A stretch of 37,277 bases of DNA from Bacilli bacterium (GTDB lineage Bacteria; Bacillota_I; Bacilli_A; RFN20; CAG-826). Below the pieces are notes generated by a model that saw only the letters and a list, made by a program, of their open reading frames with translations, was not told the origin of the DNA and ran no database searches. The position numbers and the translations under genes were made by a program. Below, one piece after another: positions 25,218 to 33,317 of the stretch. Position 1 is the first letter of the stretch. Each line of letters begins with the position of its first letter. The stretch lies in the NCBI GenBank assembly GCA_017470115.1, contig JAFUEZ010000018.1:1-37277 (forward strand), written 5' to 3'.

Positions 25218-26105
25218 TCAAACAACATTAAACGTATGAGAAATGACACTAACATCATCAAATTCATCATCAAAATCACCAATTAATAAGTTTGATTTGT
25301 TTTTTTCTAACATATCAGCGATATAATCAGGATTTTCGAATAATTCAAATAATTTCTTTAATTCGCTTGCATCACTTTCAAACTCAGGTTGATTGAGCAA
25401 TTTATCTTTTCCATAGAATTCACTTCTACCTTTAGAGAATTCATAGAAAGTATTAAGTAAGACATTGTATACATAAGCATAATTTGTCATGTAGTCAGAA
25501 AGAACAGGTTTAATTACTTGAAGTTTTTCAACAAGTTCGTTTACTTTTGTTCCAGTTAATCTACTATTTAACACTTCCATACATTTCTTTAAATCTTGAA
25601 CATTTGTATCTTCTCCAAGAACAAATGTTTTATTTTCGACATAACCTTTATCGGTAATAAAGATAGCTGTGCATGTTTTATTGTTTAACGGAACAATTTG
25701 AACGTTAACAAGTCTTTCATCAGTAGCACCTGGACCTAAGACTGCACTTGCTAGATTGGTCATATTACTCAAAACTTCGCAGCTTTTACCTAAAATGTCT
25801 TCAACAGATGAAGATGAATCAAAGATAGTTTTCAATTCGTGTTTAATTTTTTCATCAACTGTATTGTCACGAAGGTTTTCAATATAGTATTTGTAACCTT
25901 TAGTAGATGGGATTCTTCCACTTGATGTATGAGTTTTTTCAAGTAAACCATCTTTTTCAAGTTGGTTCATCTCATTACGAATTGTTGCGCTAGAAATATT
26001 AAGATCATATTTATTTAAAAGATAATGACTTCCAACAGGTTGAGCTGTTTTAATGAAATCTTCTACAATTAATTTTAAAATCTTATCTTTTCTTGTAAGA
26101 GACAT
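25218..26105 (-). CDS. hrcA: heat-shock repressor HrcA, interrupted by an in-frame TGA
   Basis: Repressor that binds CIRCE and controls the hrcA-grpE-dnaK-dnaJ operon. The first 295 residues are normal: an N-terminal winged helix (QPVGSHYLLNKYDLNISSATIRNEMNQLEKDGLLEKTHTSSGRIPS, about residues 27-72), then the GAF-like domain with its inserted dimerisation region. It stops at TGA (25218-25220) just before the family's conserved C-terminal motif, which continues in frame downstream. The start at 26105 follows GAAAGGGG; an ORF start at 26132 would lie inside the CIRCE element. If the stop is real and not read through, the repressor lacks its last 50 residues and the core of its regulatory domain may not fold. 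Confidence 0.85.
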   Translation of the reverse strand: MSLTRKDKILKLIVEDFIKTAQPVGSHYLLNKYDLNISSATIRNEMNQLEKDGLLEKTHTSSGRIPSTKGYKYYIENLRDNTVDEKIKHELKTIFDSSSSVEDILGKSCEVLSNMTNLASAVLGPGATDERLVNVQIVPLNNKTCTAIFITDKGYVENKTFVLGEDTNVQDLKKCMEVLNSRLTGTKVNELVEKLQVIKPVLSDYMTNYAYVYNVLLNTFYEFSKGRSEFYGKDKLLNQPEFESDASELKKLFELFENPDYIADMLEKNKSNLLIGDFDDEFDDVSVISHTFNVV

Positions 26106-26119
26106 TTTTTGACCCCTTT

Positions 26120-26146
26120 CTAGCACTCTCATTTTTCAAGTGCTAA
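26120..26146 (-). promoter_or_regulatory. CIRCE operator, start-proximal copy
   Basis: Minus strand: TTAGCACTT, 9-nt spacer, GAGTGCTAG, close to the CIRCE consensus TTAGCACTC-N9-GAGTGCTAA. It overlaps the predicted transcription start (about 26144) and the 5' leader of hrcA. This is the binding site for HrcA. Confidence 0.95.
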
Positions 26147-26150
26147 CTAC

Positions 26151-26178
26151 ATTATAGACATTAAATTAGCACTGTCAA
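26151..26178 (-). promoter_or_regulatory. hrcA operon sigma-A promoter
   Basis: Minus strand: consensus TTGACA (26173-26178), a 16-bp spacer, consensus TATAAT (26151-26156). The -35 lies inside the upstream CIRCE, and the start site falls in the downstream CIRCE. Confidence 0.93.
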
Positions 26179-26192
26179 CAAAAAAGTGCTAA
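26166..26192 (-). promoter_or_regulatory. CIRCE operator, upstream copy
   Basis: Minus strand: TTAGCACTT, 9-nt spacer, CAGTGCTAA. One base in each arm differs from consensus, at the innermost positions. The -35 TTGACA is partly inside it. It lies 7 nt from the hemW stop. With the second copy it brackets the promoter. Confidence 0.9.
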
Positions 26193-26198
26193 AAAATT

Positions 26199-27302
26199 TT
26201 ATAAAAGTTTTTCTAAGACTAAATTTAGGGTCAAAAGTCCATAATTAGTGCATTTAACTATGTTATTTTCTATATTTATTGCTTCAACAGAGCTAAAAAA
26301 ATTTATTTCATCTTTATAATCTTTTAAGAAATTCTTATTAAATTTTGCATTATATTCATTAATGTTAAAACCATCTGCTAGTCTTAAATTGCAAATTAAA
26401 TAATATTTTCTTTCATCTTCAAGAGTGAGAATTTCTTCTTCTTTTTCTCTTAATCCTTTTATATATTTAGATAAATTTCCAGAATTTTTATATCTAATAT
26501 TTGATACATATCCACTAGCGCCAATTCCAATAGCATAATACTTTTCGTTTTTCCAATAAGTCAAATTGTGGCGACTTTCATAACCAGGTTTAGCAAAATT
26601 TGAAACTTCATAACGTTTAAAGCCGTGTTCTTCTAAAAACTTTAGGATATAGTTATACATTTTTGCTGATTTATCACTAGAAATTTCCTTTATTCCTTTA
26701 TTATAAAATTCAGTATTTTTCTCAACTTGAAGGGAATATAAAGAAACATGATTGATATCTAAATTTATAAATTTATTTAAATCTTCTTTTACATCTTCGA
26801 TTGTTTGTTTTGGAAGTCCATAAATAAAATCGACATTTATATTTTTAATGTATTTTTTTGCTAAATTAATGAGTTCAAAATAATCGATACTATAGTCTCG
26901 ATCTAAAGTTTTAAGTAAACTCTTTTTAAATGTTTGCAATCCAATTGATATACGATTAACTTTATATTTTTTAAAGATTTTTAGTTTGTTTTCATTTAAA
27001 GATTCTGGATTACACTCGATTGTAAATTCGGCGTTATTATCTTTAATTTTAGATAAATTGGAAAGTAAAATTTCGAGATAACCATCGCTTAAAATCGATG
27101 GAGTTCCTCCGCCAATATAAATAGTATTAAATTTAAAATCATTATTAATAAAAAAAGAAATATCCTTTAGTAGTTCCTTCATGTAAGATTCAATAAATTT
27201 CGGATTTTCAAGAACCTTAATAAAGTCACAATAAGGACATATCTTCTTACAAAATGGTATATGGACGTATAAACTTTTGACTGAAAAATCTATAAGTTCC
27301 AT
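26199..27302 (-). CDS. hemW: radical SAM protein HemW (HemN-like)
   Basis: Radical SAM protein of the HemW family, a haem-binding chaperone related to coproporphyrinogen dehydrogenase. 367 residues. The cluster motif is HIPFCKKICPYCDF (about residues 15-28), followed by IYIGGGTPS (about 62-70), the family ISIGLQTF (about 117-124) and FIYGLPKQTIEDV (about 159-171). The Cys after CPYC that distinguishes true HemN is replaced by Asp-Phe, which favours HemW. The lepA-hemW-hrcA order is conserved in Bacilli. It starts 3 nt after the small membrane protein gene. Confidence 0.9.
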   Translation of the reverse strand: MELIDFSVKSLYVHIPFCKKICPYCDFIKVLENPKFIESYMKELLKDISFFINNDFKFNTIYIGGGTPSILSDGYLEILLSNLSKIKDNNAEFTIECNPESLNENKLKIFKKYKVNRISIGLQTFKKSLLKTLDRDYSIDYFELINLAKKYIKNINVDFIYGLPKQTIEDVKEDLNKFINLDINHVSLYSLQVEKNTEFYNKGIKEISSDKSAKMYNYILKFLEEHGFKRYEVSNFAKPGYESRHNLTYWKNEKYYAIGIGASGYVSNIRYKNSGNLSKYIKGLREKEEEILTLEDERKYYLICNLRLADGFNINEYNAKFNKNFLKDYKDEINFFSSVEAINIENNIVKCTNYGLLTLNLVLEKLL

Positions 27303-27305
27303 GAT

Positions 27306-27551
27306 CTACTTAATATCTTCTTCAACTTCTTTAGCCGATTCTTCAAATTGATTTAAATCTGACTCGTCTTCAACTGTTTCAAGAATGTTATTTAATTTTT
27401 CTTCAGCTATTTTTTGCTCATCAATTTCAGGTTTTTCCTCTTTTTTAGTAATGAAAAACTTTCTAATTAAGAAAATTAATAATGCGAGCAAACCAAACAT
27501 TAATACAATTAATAAAAACCAAACTGCTGGATTTGAGAAAAATTCTTTCAT
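27306..27551 (-). CDS. small single-span membrane protein
   Basis: An 81-residue protein, unrecognised. One hydrophobic helix (VWFLLIVLMFGLLALLIFLI, about residues 10-29), then a basic patch (RKFFITKKEEK) and a strongly acidic tail that could form a coiled coil. The positive patch suggests the tail is cytoplasmic. It sits between the Fic-like gene and hemW, with short gaps on both sides, and is probably cotranscribed with both. Confidence 0.7.
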   Translation of the reverse strand: MKEFFSNPAVWFLLIVLMFGLLALLIFLIRKFFITKKEEKPEIDEQKIAEEKLNNILETVEDESDLNQFEESAKEVEEDIK

Positions 27552-27563
27552 AAATCTGATCTC

Positions 27564-29045
27564 CTACTTTTTAACAGGCATATAGATAAATTTGTTCTTA
27601 TATGGTTCTTTTTTATAATATCCAAGTAAGACTAAATTATCCATACTGCTTCTTGCTGTTTCATATGCACAACCAACTTCTTTTTTGAATTGAGCAATTG
27701 TATAGCACATACCAATTGTACAGTGTCTTGCATAGAAGAAAGCTTGAGCTCTTGATAAATTAGGATTCATTTCTAATAAATGTTCTTCAAGTTTAGCTGC
27801 TTCAGCTTCGCTTAATCCTGTAGGAACATTACTGATTGCAATATTTTGATTAAAATTAACATTTTGTGCGCCAACCATCGTATTTTGTACTGGTTTAACA
27901 TATACATTTTCAACAGGTTCTTCGACAGGTTGTGGAACTGGTTGAGGTTCTTCTTTAACTGGCTCTTCAACAGGAGTTTCACGAACAAATTCTTGAACTA
28001 CTGGTTGTTGAGGAACTGGTTGAGGTTGAGGTCTACTATTTTCAATAGGCGTGTCAGCTTGATACATATCTTTTTTAACTGCTTCTCTTTGAGAAACAAC
28101 GATATCATCGCTTAATTCACTTAATGAATTTTCAATATTCTTCATCACGTAATCTAAAAGATAAGTTAAGTCTAAAGAACGTTGACATTCTGTAATAATC
28201 TTTTCAAGTTCACTCTTATTTTCAAGTAAAACTTCAAAATTTAAATAAGGAACAATTGAATCAAATCCATTACTTGCTAAAACCTTTTTAAGCATAAGGA
28301 TTGAGATTTCTTCGCTATAGCTCTCAAATGGTTTCACATAATATGTGTAATAGAAAGCACAAACTGCCTTAACAAAAAGTTGAACATCACTATAATTTAT
28401 GAAATTTATGAGTTGTTCTACTGATTTTTCAATGGCATTAACAGGAACACCAATATATGTAGGATTTACTTGATATTGAGCATATCTGACTGTTTCTTTC
28501 GATCTATAATACTCAGTTAAGTCATCTGTTCCCATCAAGATTGAATAGAAATCTCCTAATGTGTTTTCGTCGATATTGCTTAAGTAATTATGTTTAATTT
28601 CGTTTAAGCAATGAGTGTATTTTTGAAGAATCATTAAAGCTGGAGGTAATAAAATTGAGGTATTTTTTGAGATGGTATCAATAGTTGTAAGTTCAACATT
28701 AATGCCATAAACTCTAGCAATTGAAGACAACACTTCTCTTGAATTCTTTAAATCGAAATATTCTGTTGCTCCATTCATTTGAAGTTTGGAATAATCAAGA
28801 ACAAGCTTTGTAAGTTTTCTTTCAATTGAAGATACTCTTTCAGTAATTTTCGGAGTTAAACAAATTGAATATTTTGATCCTGTAACATGTGGTAATGATA
28901 AGGATTGTGAAAAGTTACTTCTATATTGAAGAATATTAGTCCAAATGCCATCAATTAAAGATGTTTTTAACTCTTTTCTGACATCATCTTGAGTGGCGTA
29001 AATTTCGTTACTAAATTTTGAAGCTAATTCTAAATTACTGCTCAT
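27564..29045 (-). CDS. Fic-domain protein with degenerate catalytic motif and C-terminal winged helix
   Basis: 493 residues. Residues about 150-270 follow the Fic fold: the pre-helix NTLGDFYSILMGTDDLTEYYR, then YAQYQVNPTYIGVPVNAIEKSVEQLINFIN, then KAVCAFYYTYYVKPFESYSEEISILMLKKVLA. The usual catalytic HPFxxGNGRxxR reads KPFESYSEEISI (238-249): His is Lys, and the Gly-Asn-Gly-Arg nucleotide-binding residues are gone. A Pro/Gln/Val/Glu-rich linker follows (about 333-388). A winged helix lies at the C-terminus (FKKEVGCAYETARSSMDNLVLLGYY), as in full-length Fic regulators. AMPylation seems impossible; a structural or DNA-binding role is more likely. It has its own promoter and a GGAGG site. Confidence 0.7.
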   Translation of the reverse strand: MSSNLELASKFSNEIYATQDDVRKELKTSLIDGIWTNILQYRSNFSQSLSLPHVTGSKYSICLTPKITERVSSIERKLTKLVLDYSKLQMNGATEYFDLKNSREVLSSIARVYGINVELTTIDTISKNTSILLPPALMILQKYTHCLNEIKHNYLSNIDENTLGDFYSILMGTDDLTEYYRSKETVRYAQYQVNPTYIGVPVNAIEKSVEQLINFINYSDVQLFVKAVCAFYYTYYVKPFESYSEEISILMLKKVLASNGFDSIVPYLNFEVLLENKSELEKIITECQRSLDLTYLLDYVMKNIENSLSELSDDIVVSQREAVKKDMYQADTPIENSRPQPQPVPQQPVVQEFVRETPVEEPVKEEPQPVPQPVEEPVENVYVKPVQNTMVGAQNVNFNQNIAISNVPTGLSEAEAAKLEEHLLEMNPNLSRAQAFFYARHCTIGMCYTIAQFKKEVGCAYETARSSMDNLVLLGYYKKEPYKNKFIYMPVKK

Positions 29046-29068
29046 ATTAAAAGCCTCCGCATATAAAA

Positions 29069-29097
29069 ATTATAAAATAATGTGTGTATTTTTTAAA
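29069..29097 (-). promoter_or_regulatory. promoter of the Fic-like gene
   Basis: Minus strand: TTTAAA (about 29092-29097, 4/6 to consensus), a 17-bp spacer, TATAAT (29069-29074). GGAGG lies about 10 nt before the ATG. The promoter sits just downstream of the TAGTA array. Confidence 0.6.
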
Positions 29098-29105
29098 TAT
29101 AAAAT

Positions 29106-29132
29106 TACTAGAAAACTACTAAAAAATTACTA
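29106..29132 (-). repeat. 11-bp tandem TAGTA repeat, locus 4 (after lepA)
   Basis: Plus-strand TACTA at 29106, 29117 and 29128, i.e. TAGTA on the minus strand at exactly 11-bp steps. One unit is GTTTTCTAGTA, the same sequence phase as the plsY array. The array begins 5 bases past the lepA TAG stop and precedes the promoter of the Fic-like gene. Confidence 0.85.
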
Positions 29133-29137
29133 ATTTT

Positions 29138-30952
29138 CTAATTTTCGTCTTCATCAATGGAAAGAATAGTCATAAATGCTTCTTGTGGAACATCGACTGC
29201 TCCGATTGATTTCATTCTCTTCTTTCCTTCTTTTTGTTTCTCTAAAAGTTTCTTTTTTCTTGTGATATCGCCGCCATAACACTTAGCAAGAACATCTTTT
29301 CTAACTGCTTTAATGTCGCAACGAGCAATAATTTTCCCATTAATCGCAGCTTGAACAGGGATCTCAAATTGTTGTCTTGGAATAACTGTTTTTAGTTTTG
29401 AAACCATCTTTTGACCTTTATTAAATGCAGATGGTTTATAGACAATGCTAGATAGAGCATCAACTGGATGTCCGTTAAGCAAAATATCCATTTTAGCAAG
29501 ATTACTTTCTCTATAATCTGCAAATTCGTAATCAAAACTTGCATAGCCTTTTGTATACGATTTTAATTTGTCAAAAAAGTTGAAAATAATTTCATTTAAA
29601 GGAATGTCATAAGTTAAAATCATACGAGTATCATCGAAATATTCTAAGTTTTTATGAATACCTCTTTTTTCTCTACAAAGCTCCATAATATCACCTAAAT
29701 AATCTTTAGGTGTCATGATTTGAGCTGTGACAAATGGTTCTTCTATTTTCTTTATCAAAGTTGGTTCTGGCATTTTGCTTGGATTATCAAGCATGATGAT
29801 ACTTCCGTCAGTTAAATAGATTTTATAAATAACACTTGGGGCAGTTAAAATTAAATCTAAATTAAATTCACGTTCAAGTCTTTCTTGAACAACATCCATA
29901 TGTAATAAACCTAAGAAACCGCATCTAAAACCAAAGCCTAAAGCTTGTGATGTCTCGGCTTCCCATTTTAAGCTTGCATCGTTAAGCGATAATTTGCCTA
30001 AAGCATCCTTCAGATCTTCATATTTTTTGCTATCTGATGGATAAATACCACAATAAACCATCGGATTTATCTTTCTATAGCCTGGCAAAGGCAATAAAGC
30101 AGGATTATCTCTTAAAGTTATTGTGTCACCGACACCAACATCGTGAATATCTTTAATTTGTGCGCAAAGATATCCGACCTCTCCACATAAGAGTTCATCA
30201 ACTGGCATTTCTTTTGGCGTTCTTATTCCTAATTCTGTGACTAAAAAATCACAATTCGTTTTCATAAAATGGATTGTATCGCCAACTTTAACGTGCCCTT
30301 CTTTAACTCTAATTAAAACAACTACTCCTCTATAACTATCGTAGTAACTATCAAAAATTAAAGCTTTTAAAGGTGCATCATTATCTCCTCCTGGAGCAGG
30401 AATTGTGGATACTATTTTTTCTAATACTTCTCTAATATTTTCACCTGTTTTTGCACTAACTAAAACTGATTCATCACCATCTAAACCTATACGAGTAGTA
30501 ATTTCTTCTTTAACCATCGCAACATTTGCACTTGGAAGATCGATTTTATTAATAACAGGTACAATTGTTAAATCGTTATCAACTGCTAAATACATGTTAG
30601 CGAGTGTTTGAGCTTCAACTCCTTGAGTAGCATCAACAACTAAAACAGCACCTTCACAAGCTGCTAATGATCTTGATACTTCATATGTAAAATCTACATG
30701 CCCAGGAGTGTCGATTAAGTTTAAAATGTACTCATTTCCATCAAGAGCAGTATAACTTACAGTTACAGCATTTAACTTAATTGTGATACCTCTTTCACGC
30801 TCTAAATCCATAGAATCTAGTAACTGAGCTTTCATTTCTCTTAGTTCTACTGCTTTAGTCAATTCTAAAATACGATCACATAAAGTTGATTTACCATGAT
30901 CTATATGAGCTATAACGCTAAAATTTCTAATTCGTGATTGATCGTATTTCAT
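29138..30952 (-). CDS. lepA: elongation factor 4 (LepA)
   Basis: Ribosome-associated translational GTPase, 604 residues. G1 is [11 protein letters not shown] (about residues 15-25), G2 [10 protein letters not shown]3 DTPGHVDF (about 81-88) and G4 INKIDLP (about 134-140). The LepA-specific C-terminal domain has [36 protein letters not shown] and [24 protein letters not shown] (about 561-584). It has its own promoter with a 3-nt leader and no ribosome site, so it appears leaderless. Its stop codon adjoins an 11-bp TAGTA array. Confidence 0.97.
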   Translation of the reverse strand: MKYDQSRIRNFSVIAHIDHGKSTLCDRILELTKAVELREMKAQLLDSMDLERERGITIKLNAVTVSYTALDGNEYILNLIDTPGHVDFTYEVSRSLAACEGAVLVVDATQGVEAQTLANMYLAVDNDLTIVPVINKIDLPSANVAMVKEEITTRIGLDGDESVLVSAKTGENIREVLEKIVSTIPAPGGDNDAPLKALIFDSYYDSYRGVVVLIRVKEGHVKVGDTIHFMKTNCDFLVTELGIRTPKEMPVDELLCGEVGYLCAQIKDIHDVGVGDTITLRDNPALLPLPGYRKINPMVYCGIYPSDSKKYEDLKDALGKLSLNDASLKWEAETSQALGFGFRCGFLGLLHMDVVQERLEREFNLDLILTAPSVIYKIYLTDGSIIMLDNPSKMPEPTLIKKIEEPFVTAQIMTPKDYLGDIMELCREKRGIHKNLEYFDDTRMILTYDIPLNEIIFNFFDKLKSYTKGYASFDYEFADYRESNLAKMDILLNGHPVDALSSIVYKPSAFNKGQKMVSKLKTVIPRQQFEIPVQAAINGKIIARCDIKAVRKDVLAKCYGGDITRKKKLLEKQKEGKKRMKSIGAVDVPQEAFMTILSIDEDEN

Positions 30953-30961
30953 AACTTTAAA

Positions 30962-30970
30962 AGTATATCA
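30962..30970 (-). promoter_or_regulatory. lepA extended -10, near-leaderless
   Basis: Minus strand TGATATACT: extended -10 with hexamer TATACT (30962-30967). The predicted start site is 30955, leaving three bases before the ATG at 30952. Confidence 0.6.
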
Positions 30971-30971
30971 T

Positions 30972-33317
30972 TTATTGCTTTTTATAAAAAATATTTAATT
31001 CATTTTCTAAATCATATGCATTCTTTATCAATGTAAAATTGTCCCACTTGCTTGTGAATATCTTTTTATAGTTTGAATGCGTATATCTTGAATCGATTAA
31101 AAGTACTGCTCCTTTATCGCTTTCAGTTCTAATTACTCTTCCTATAGCTTGCATTACTTTGCAAATTCCTGGATTCACATATGCATATTCAAAACCATTA
31201 CCATATTTTTCTTCAAAATAATCCTTAATTAAGTTATTTTCAAAACTTATACTAGGCATTCCAACGCCTATAACTATTGCACCAATTAATCTATCCCCAA
31301 CCAAATCGATTCCTTCTGAGAATGTTCCTCCAACTACACAGACTCCAACCTTAGTTTCTAAAGGATTTTCAATAAAATTATCCAAAAATTCTTTTTTAGA
31401 ATCGTTAGTCATTCTCTTTTCTTGAAAAATGAATCTATCATCAGCGATATATGTCCTTTTTAATAGATTTAAATACTCAAATGATGGAACATAAATCATG
31501 TAATTTCCAGTTCTAAAATTAATAAAAGTATTTATCTCTGCTTTAATCTCAGAATACGATAACAATCGATCTTTATATTTAAGTGATAGCGTATTGTTAA
31601 CTAATATTTTTAAATTATTTTTATCAAATGATGACTCTAAAGAAATGTTTTTAAAATTATCTCTACCAAATATTGATTTCATATAGTATTCGATAGGTTT
31701 TAAAGTTGCGCTAAATCCAACCATTCCTTCTAAATTAAGTAAGCGCTGATTTAAAAATGGTGCAGGGTTCAAACACATAATCGATAAAGAAATTCCTTTT
31801 TCCTCAAGTTTCAGTATGATTTTAAATTCATCATTTAAAAATTCATATATCCTTAAAAACTTATAACTTTCAAGAGAGAAAGCATCTACTTCATCACTTT
31901 TAAAATAAGGATTCAATTGTTCATATTTTTTTAAATCTTTATCAAAGCTTTGTAGTGAAAAAATAAATTCTTCATCTAAATTTTCAATTACAAATTCATT
32001 TTGTGCGCTAAAGTCAAAATCTTCAAACGTTTTAAAATGTTTCTTTAAAGATGTTAAATCTTTTCTTAGCCTTTTATCTGCGACTTCTTTTAATGTTTTT
32101 GACATCTCAATAAATTGAGAACTAAATAAAGTGACGTTAAACATTTCACGACCACGATCAACCATATTATGAATTTCATCAATCAAAGCAAACATCCTAT
32201 ATTGACGGTCAGGAGCTTCAAAAAAGCGTTTTAAAGCAGCAATTGGGTGAAAAACATAGTTATAATCACAAACTATATAATCTGCATAACTAGAAATATC
32301 TAGCGAGAATTCAAATGGGCAAATCCTATATTTTTTTGAATAGTCTTTTATTACTTTTGTCGTTATTACATATTCACTTCTTAAGATATCTTTTAAAGCG
32401 ACGCCAATTTTATCGTAATATCCTTCTGCTAAAGAACAATCTAAAGGATTACAGTTTTTTGATCCGTGATGTGGGCACATTTTTTCTTTTGCGATTATTT
32501 CAACTGCCTTTATTTTTGCCCCACTATCATATAATTTATTTAGCGCATTAATTGAATTTATAAAGCCTGAATTTTTTGATGTTAAATAAAAGATTTTTTC
32601 GATTTGATTCTTACGTAAAGGCTCTAAAGTTGGATACAAAACAGACATTGTCTTTCCAATTCCCGTACTTGCTTCAACAAAATAATAATCATGATCTTTA
32701 ATTGCACTAGTTACAGCGTCCATAATTTCTTTTTGACCAGATCTTTGATATGGGAAAGGAAAGGGAAAATCTTTTAGGCTCTTTGTACGCTCTTTTTCGA
32801 TATCAATTAGAACATTTTTAAAATCTAAATATACACGAAAATAATCGTGTATTTTAGATAATAATTCATCTTCAGATAGGTAATATTTTTTAAATAATTT
32901 CTCACCATCATTTTGACTAATATAAGTAAGTTGAATACCAATATCTTTCAATTCTTTTTCTTTTAAATAAATGTAAGCGTAGCAAATCGCTTGACCTAAA
33001 TGCCACAATTCATTCTTTTCGTAAAATTCATTTAAATCAATATTTGTAGTTTTGATTTCTTCAATAACGTAGTGGTCATCGCTTTCTTTAAAAATGCCAT
33101 CACATCTTCCTTGAAGAGTTATTACGTAATCGCCATAAATAAACGAATAAGAAAGAGGCACTTCTTTTAAATAAAAACCGCTTTGAGCTGACTGATAAAT
33201 ACTATGAAGGCGTGTTCCTTCTTGCATTGTCGTAGAATTAAAAACTCGTGTATCAATATCACCTTTTCTTAACACGAAATCTACTAACTCATGGACACTT
33301 AAAATTATCTTAATCAT
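30972..33317 (-). CDS. PD-(D/E)XK nuclease fused to an XPD/DinG-family Fe-S helicase
   Basis: 781 residues. The N-terminal region (about 1-170) has a RecB-like nuclease core: Asp73 in GRCDGIF, Glu87 and Lys89 in IEEIKTT, and QAICYAY (109-115) as the QxxxY motif. The helicase follows: Walker A ASTGIGKT (216-223), an Fe-S domain with Cys281, Cys289, Cys294 and Cys333, a DEIH box (380-383), GFSATLKP, then GVCVVGGTFSEGIDLVGD and QAIGRVIRTESDKG in the second motor domain. It should be a 5'-3' DNA helicase with an attached exonuclease or endonuclease, for repair. It overlaps fmt by 4 nt (ATGA). Similar fusions occur in Firmicutes; I did not assign a gene symbol. Confidence 0.85.
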   Translation of the reverse strand: MIKIILSVHELVDFVLRKGDIDTRVFNSTTMQEGTRLHSIYQSAQSGFYLKEVPLSYSFIYGDYVITLQGRCDGIFKESDDHYVIEEIKTTNIDLNEFYEKNELWHLGQAICYAYIYLKEKELKDIGIQLTYISQNDGEKLFKKYYLSEDELLSKIHDYFRVYLDFKNVLIDIEKERTKSLKDFPFPFPYQRSGQKEIMDAVTSAIKDHDYYFVEASTGIGKTMSVLYPTLEPLRKNQIEKIFYLTSKNSGFINSINALNKLYDSGAKIKAVEIIAKEKMCPHHGSKNCNPLDCSLAEGYYDKIGVALKDILRSEYVITTKVIKDYSKKYRICPFEFSLDISSYADYIVCDYNYVFHPIAALKRFFEAPDRQYRMFALIDEIHNMVDRGREMFNVTLFSSQFIEMSKTLKEVADKRLRKDLTSLKKHFKTFEDFDFSAQNEFVIENLDEEFIFSLQSFDKDLKKYEQLNPYFKSDEVDAFSLESYKFLRIYEFLNDEFKIILKLEEKGISLSIMCLNPAPFLNQRLLNLEGMVGFSATLKPIEYYMKSIFGRDNFKNISLESSFDKNNLKILVNNTLSLKYKDRLLSYSEIKAEINTFINFRTGNYMIYVPSFEYLNLLKRTYIADDRFIFQEKRMTNDSKKEFLDNFIENPLETKVGVCVVGGTFSEGIDLVGDRLIGAIVIGVGMPSISFENNLIKDYFEEKYGNGFEYAYVNPGICKVMQAIGRVIRTESDKGAVLLIDSRYTHSNYKKIFTSKWDNFTLIKNAYDLENELNIFYKKQ

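Noticed and set aside
25218-25220. TGA read as Trp (genetic code 4), explaining the hrcA interruption
   Set aside because: At least five genes end in TGA in ATGA overlaps with the next start, recO and mtaB also end in TGA at family-typical lengths, and Trp residues are encoded by TGG. The second TGA at 25068 also ends the hrcA frame at the expected length.
27846-28115. Plus-strand open frame opposite the Pro/Glu-rich linker of the Fic-like gene
   Set aside because: It is an antisense shadow of a low-complexity Pro/Glu/Val-rich segment, with Arg/Trp/Leu-rich translation, no ribosome site and no recognisable family.
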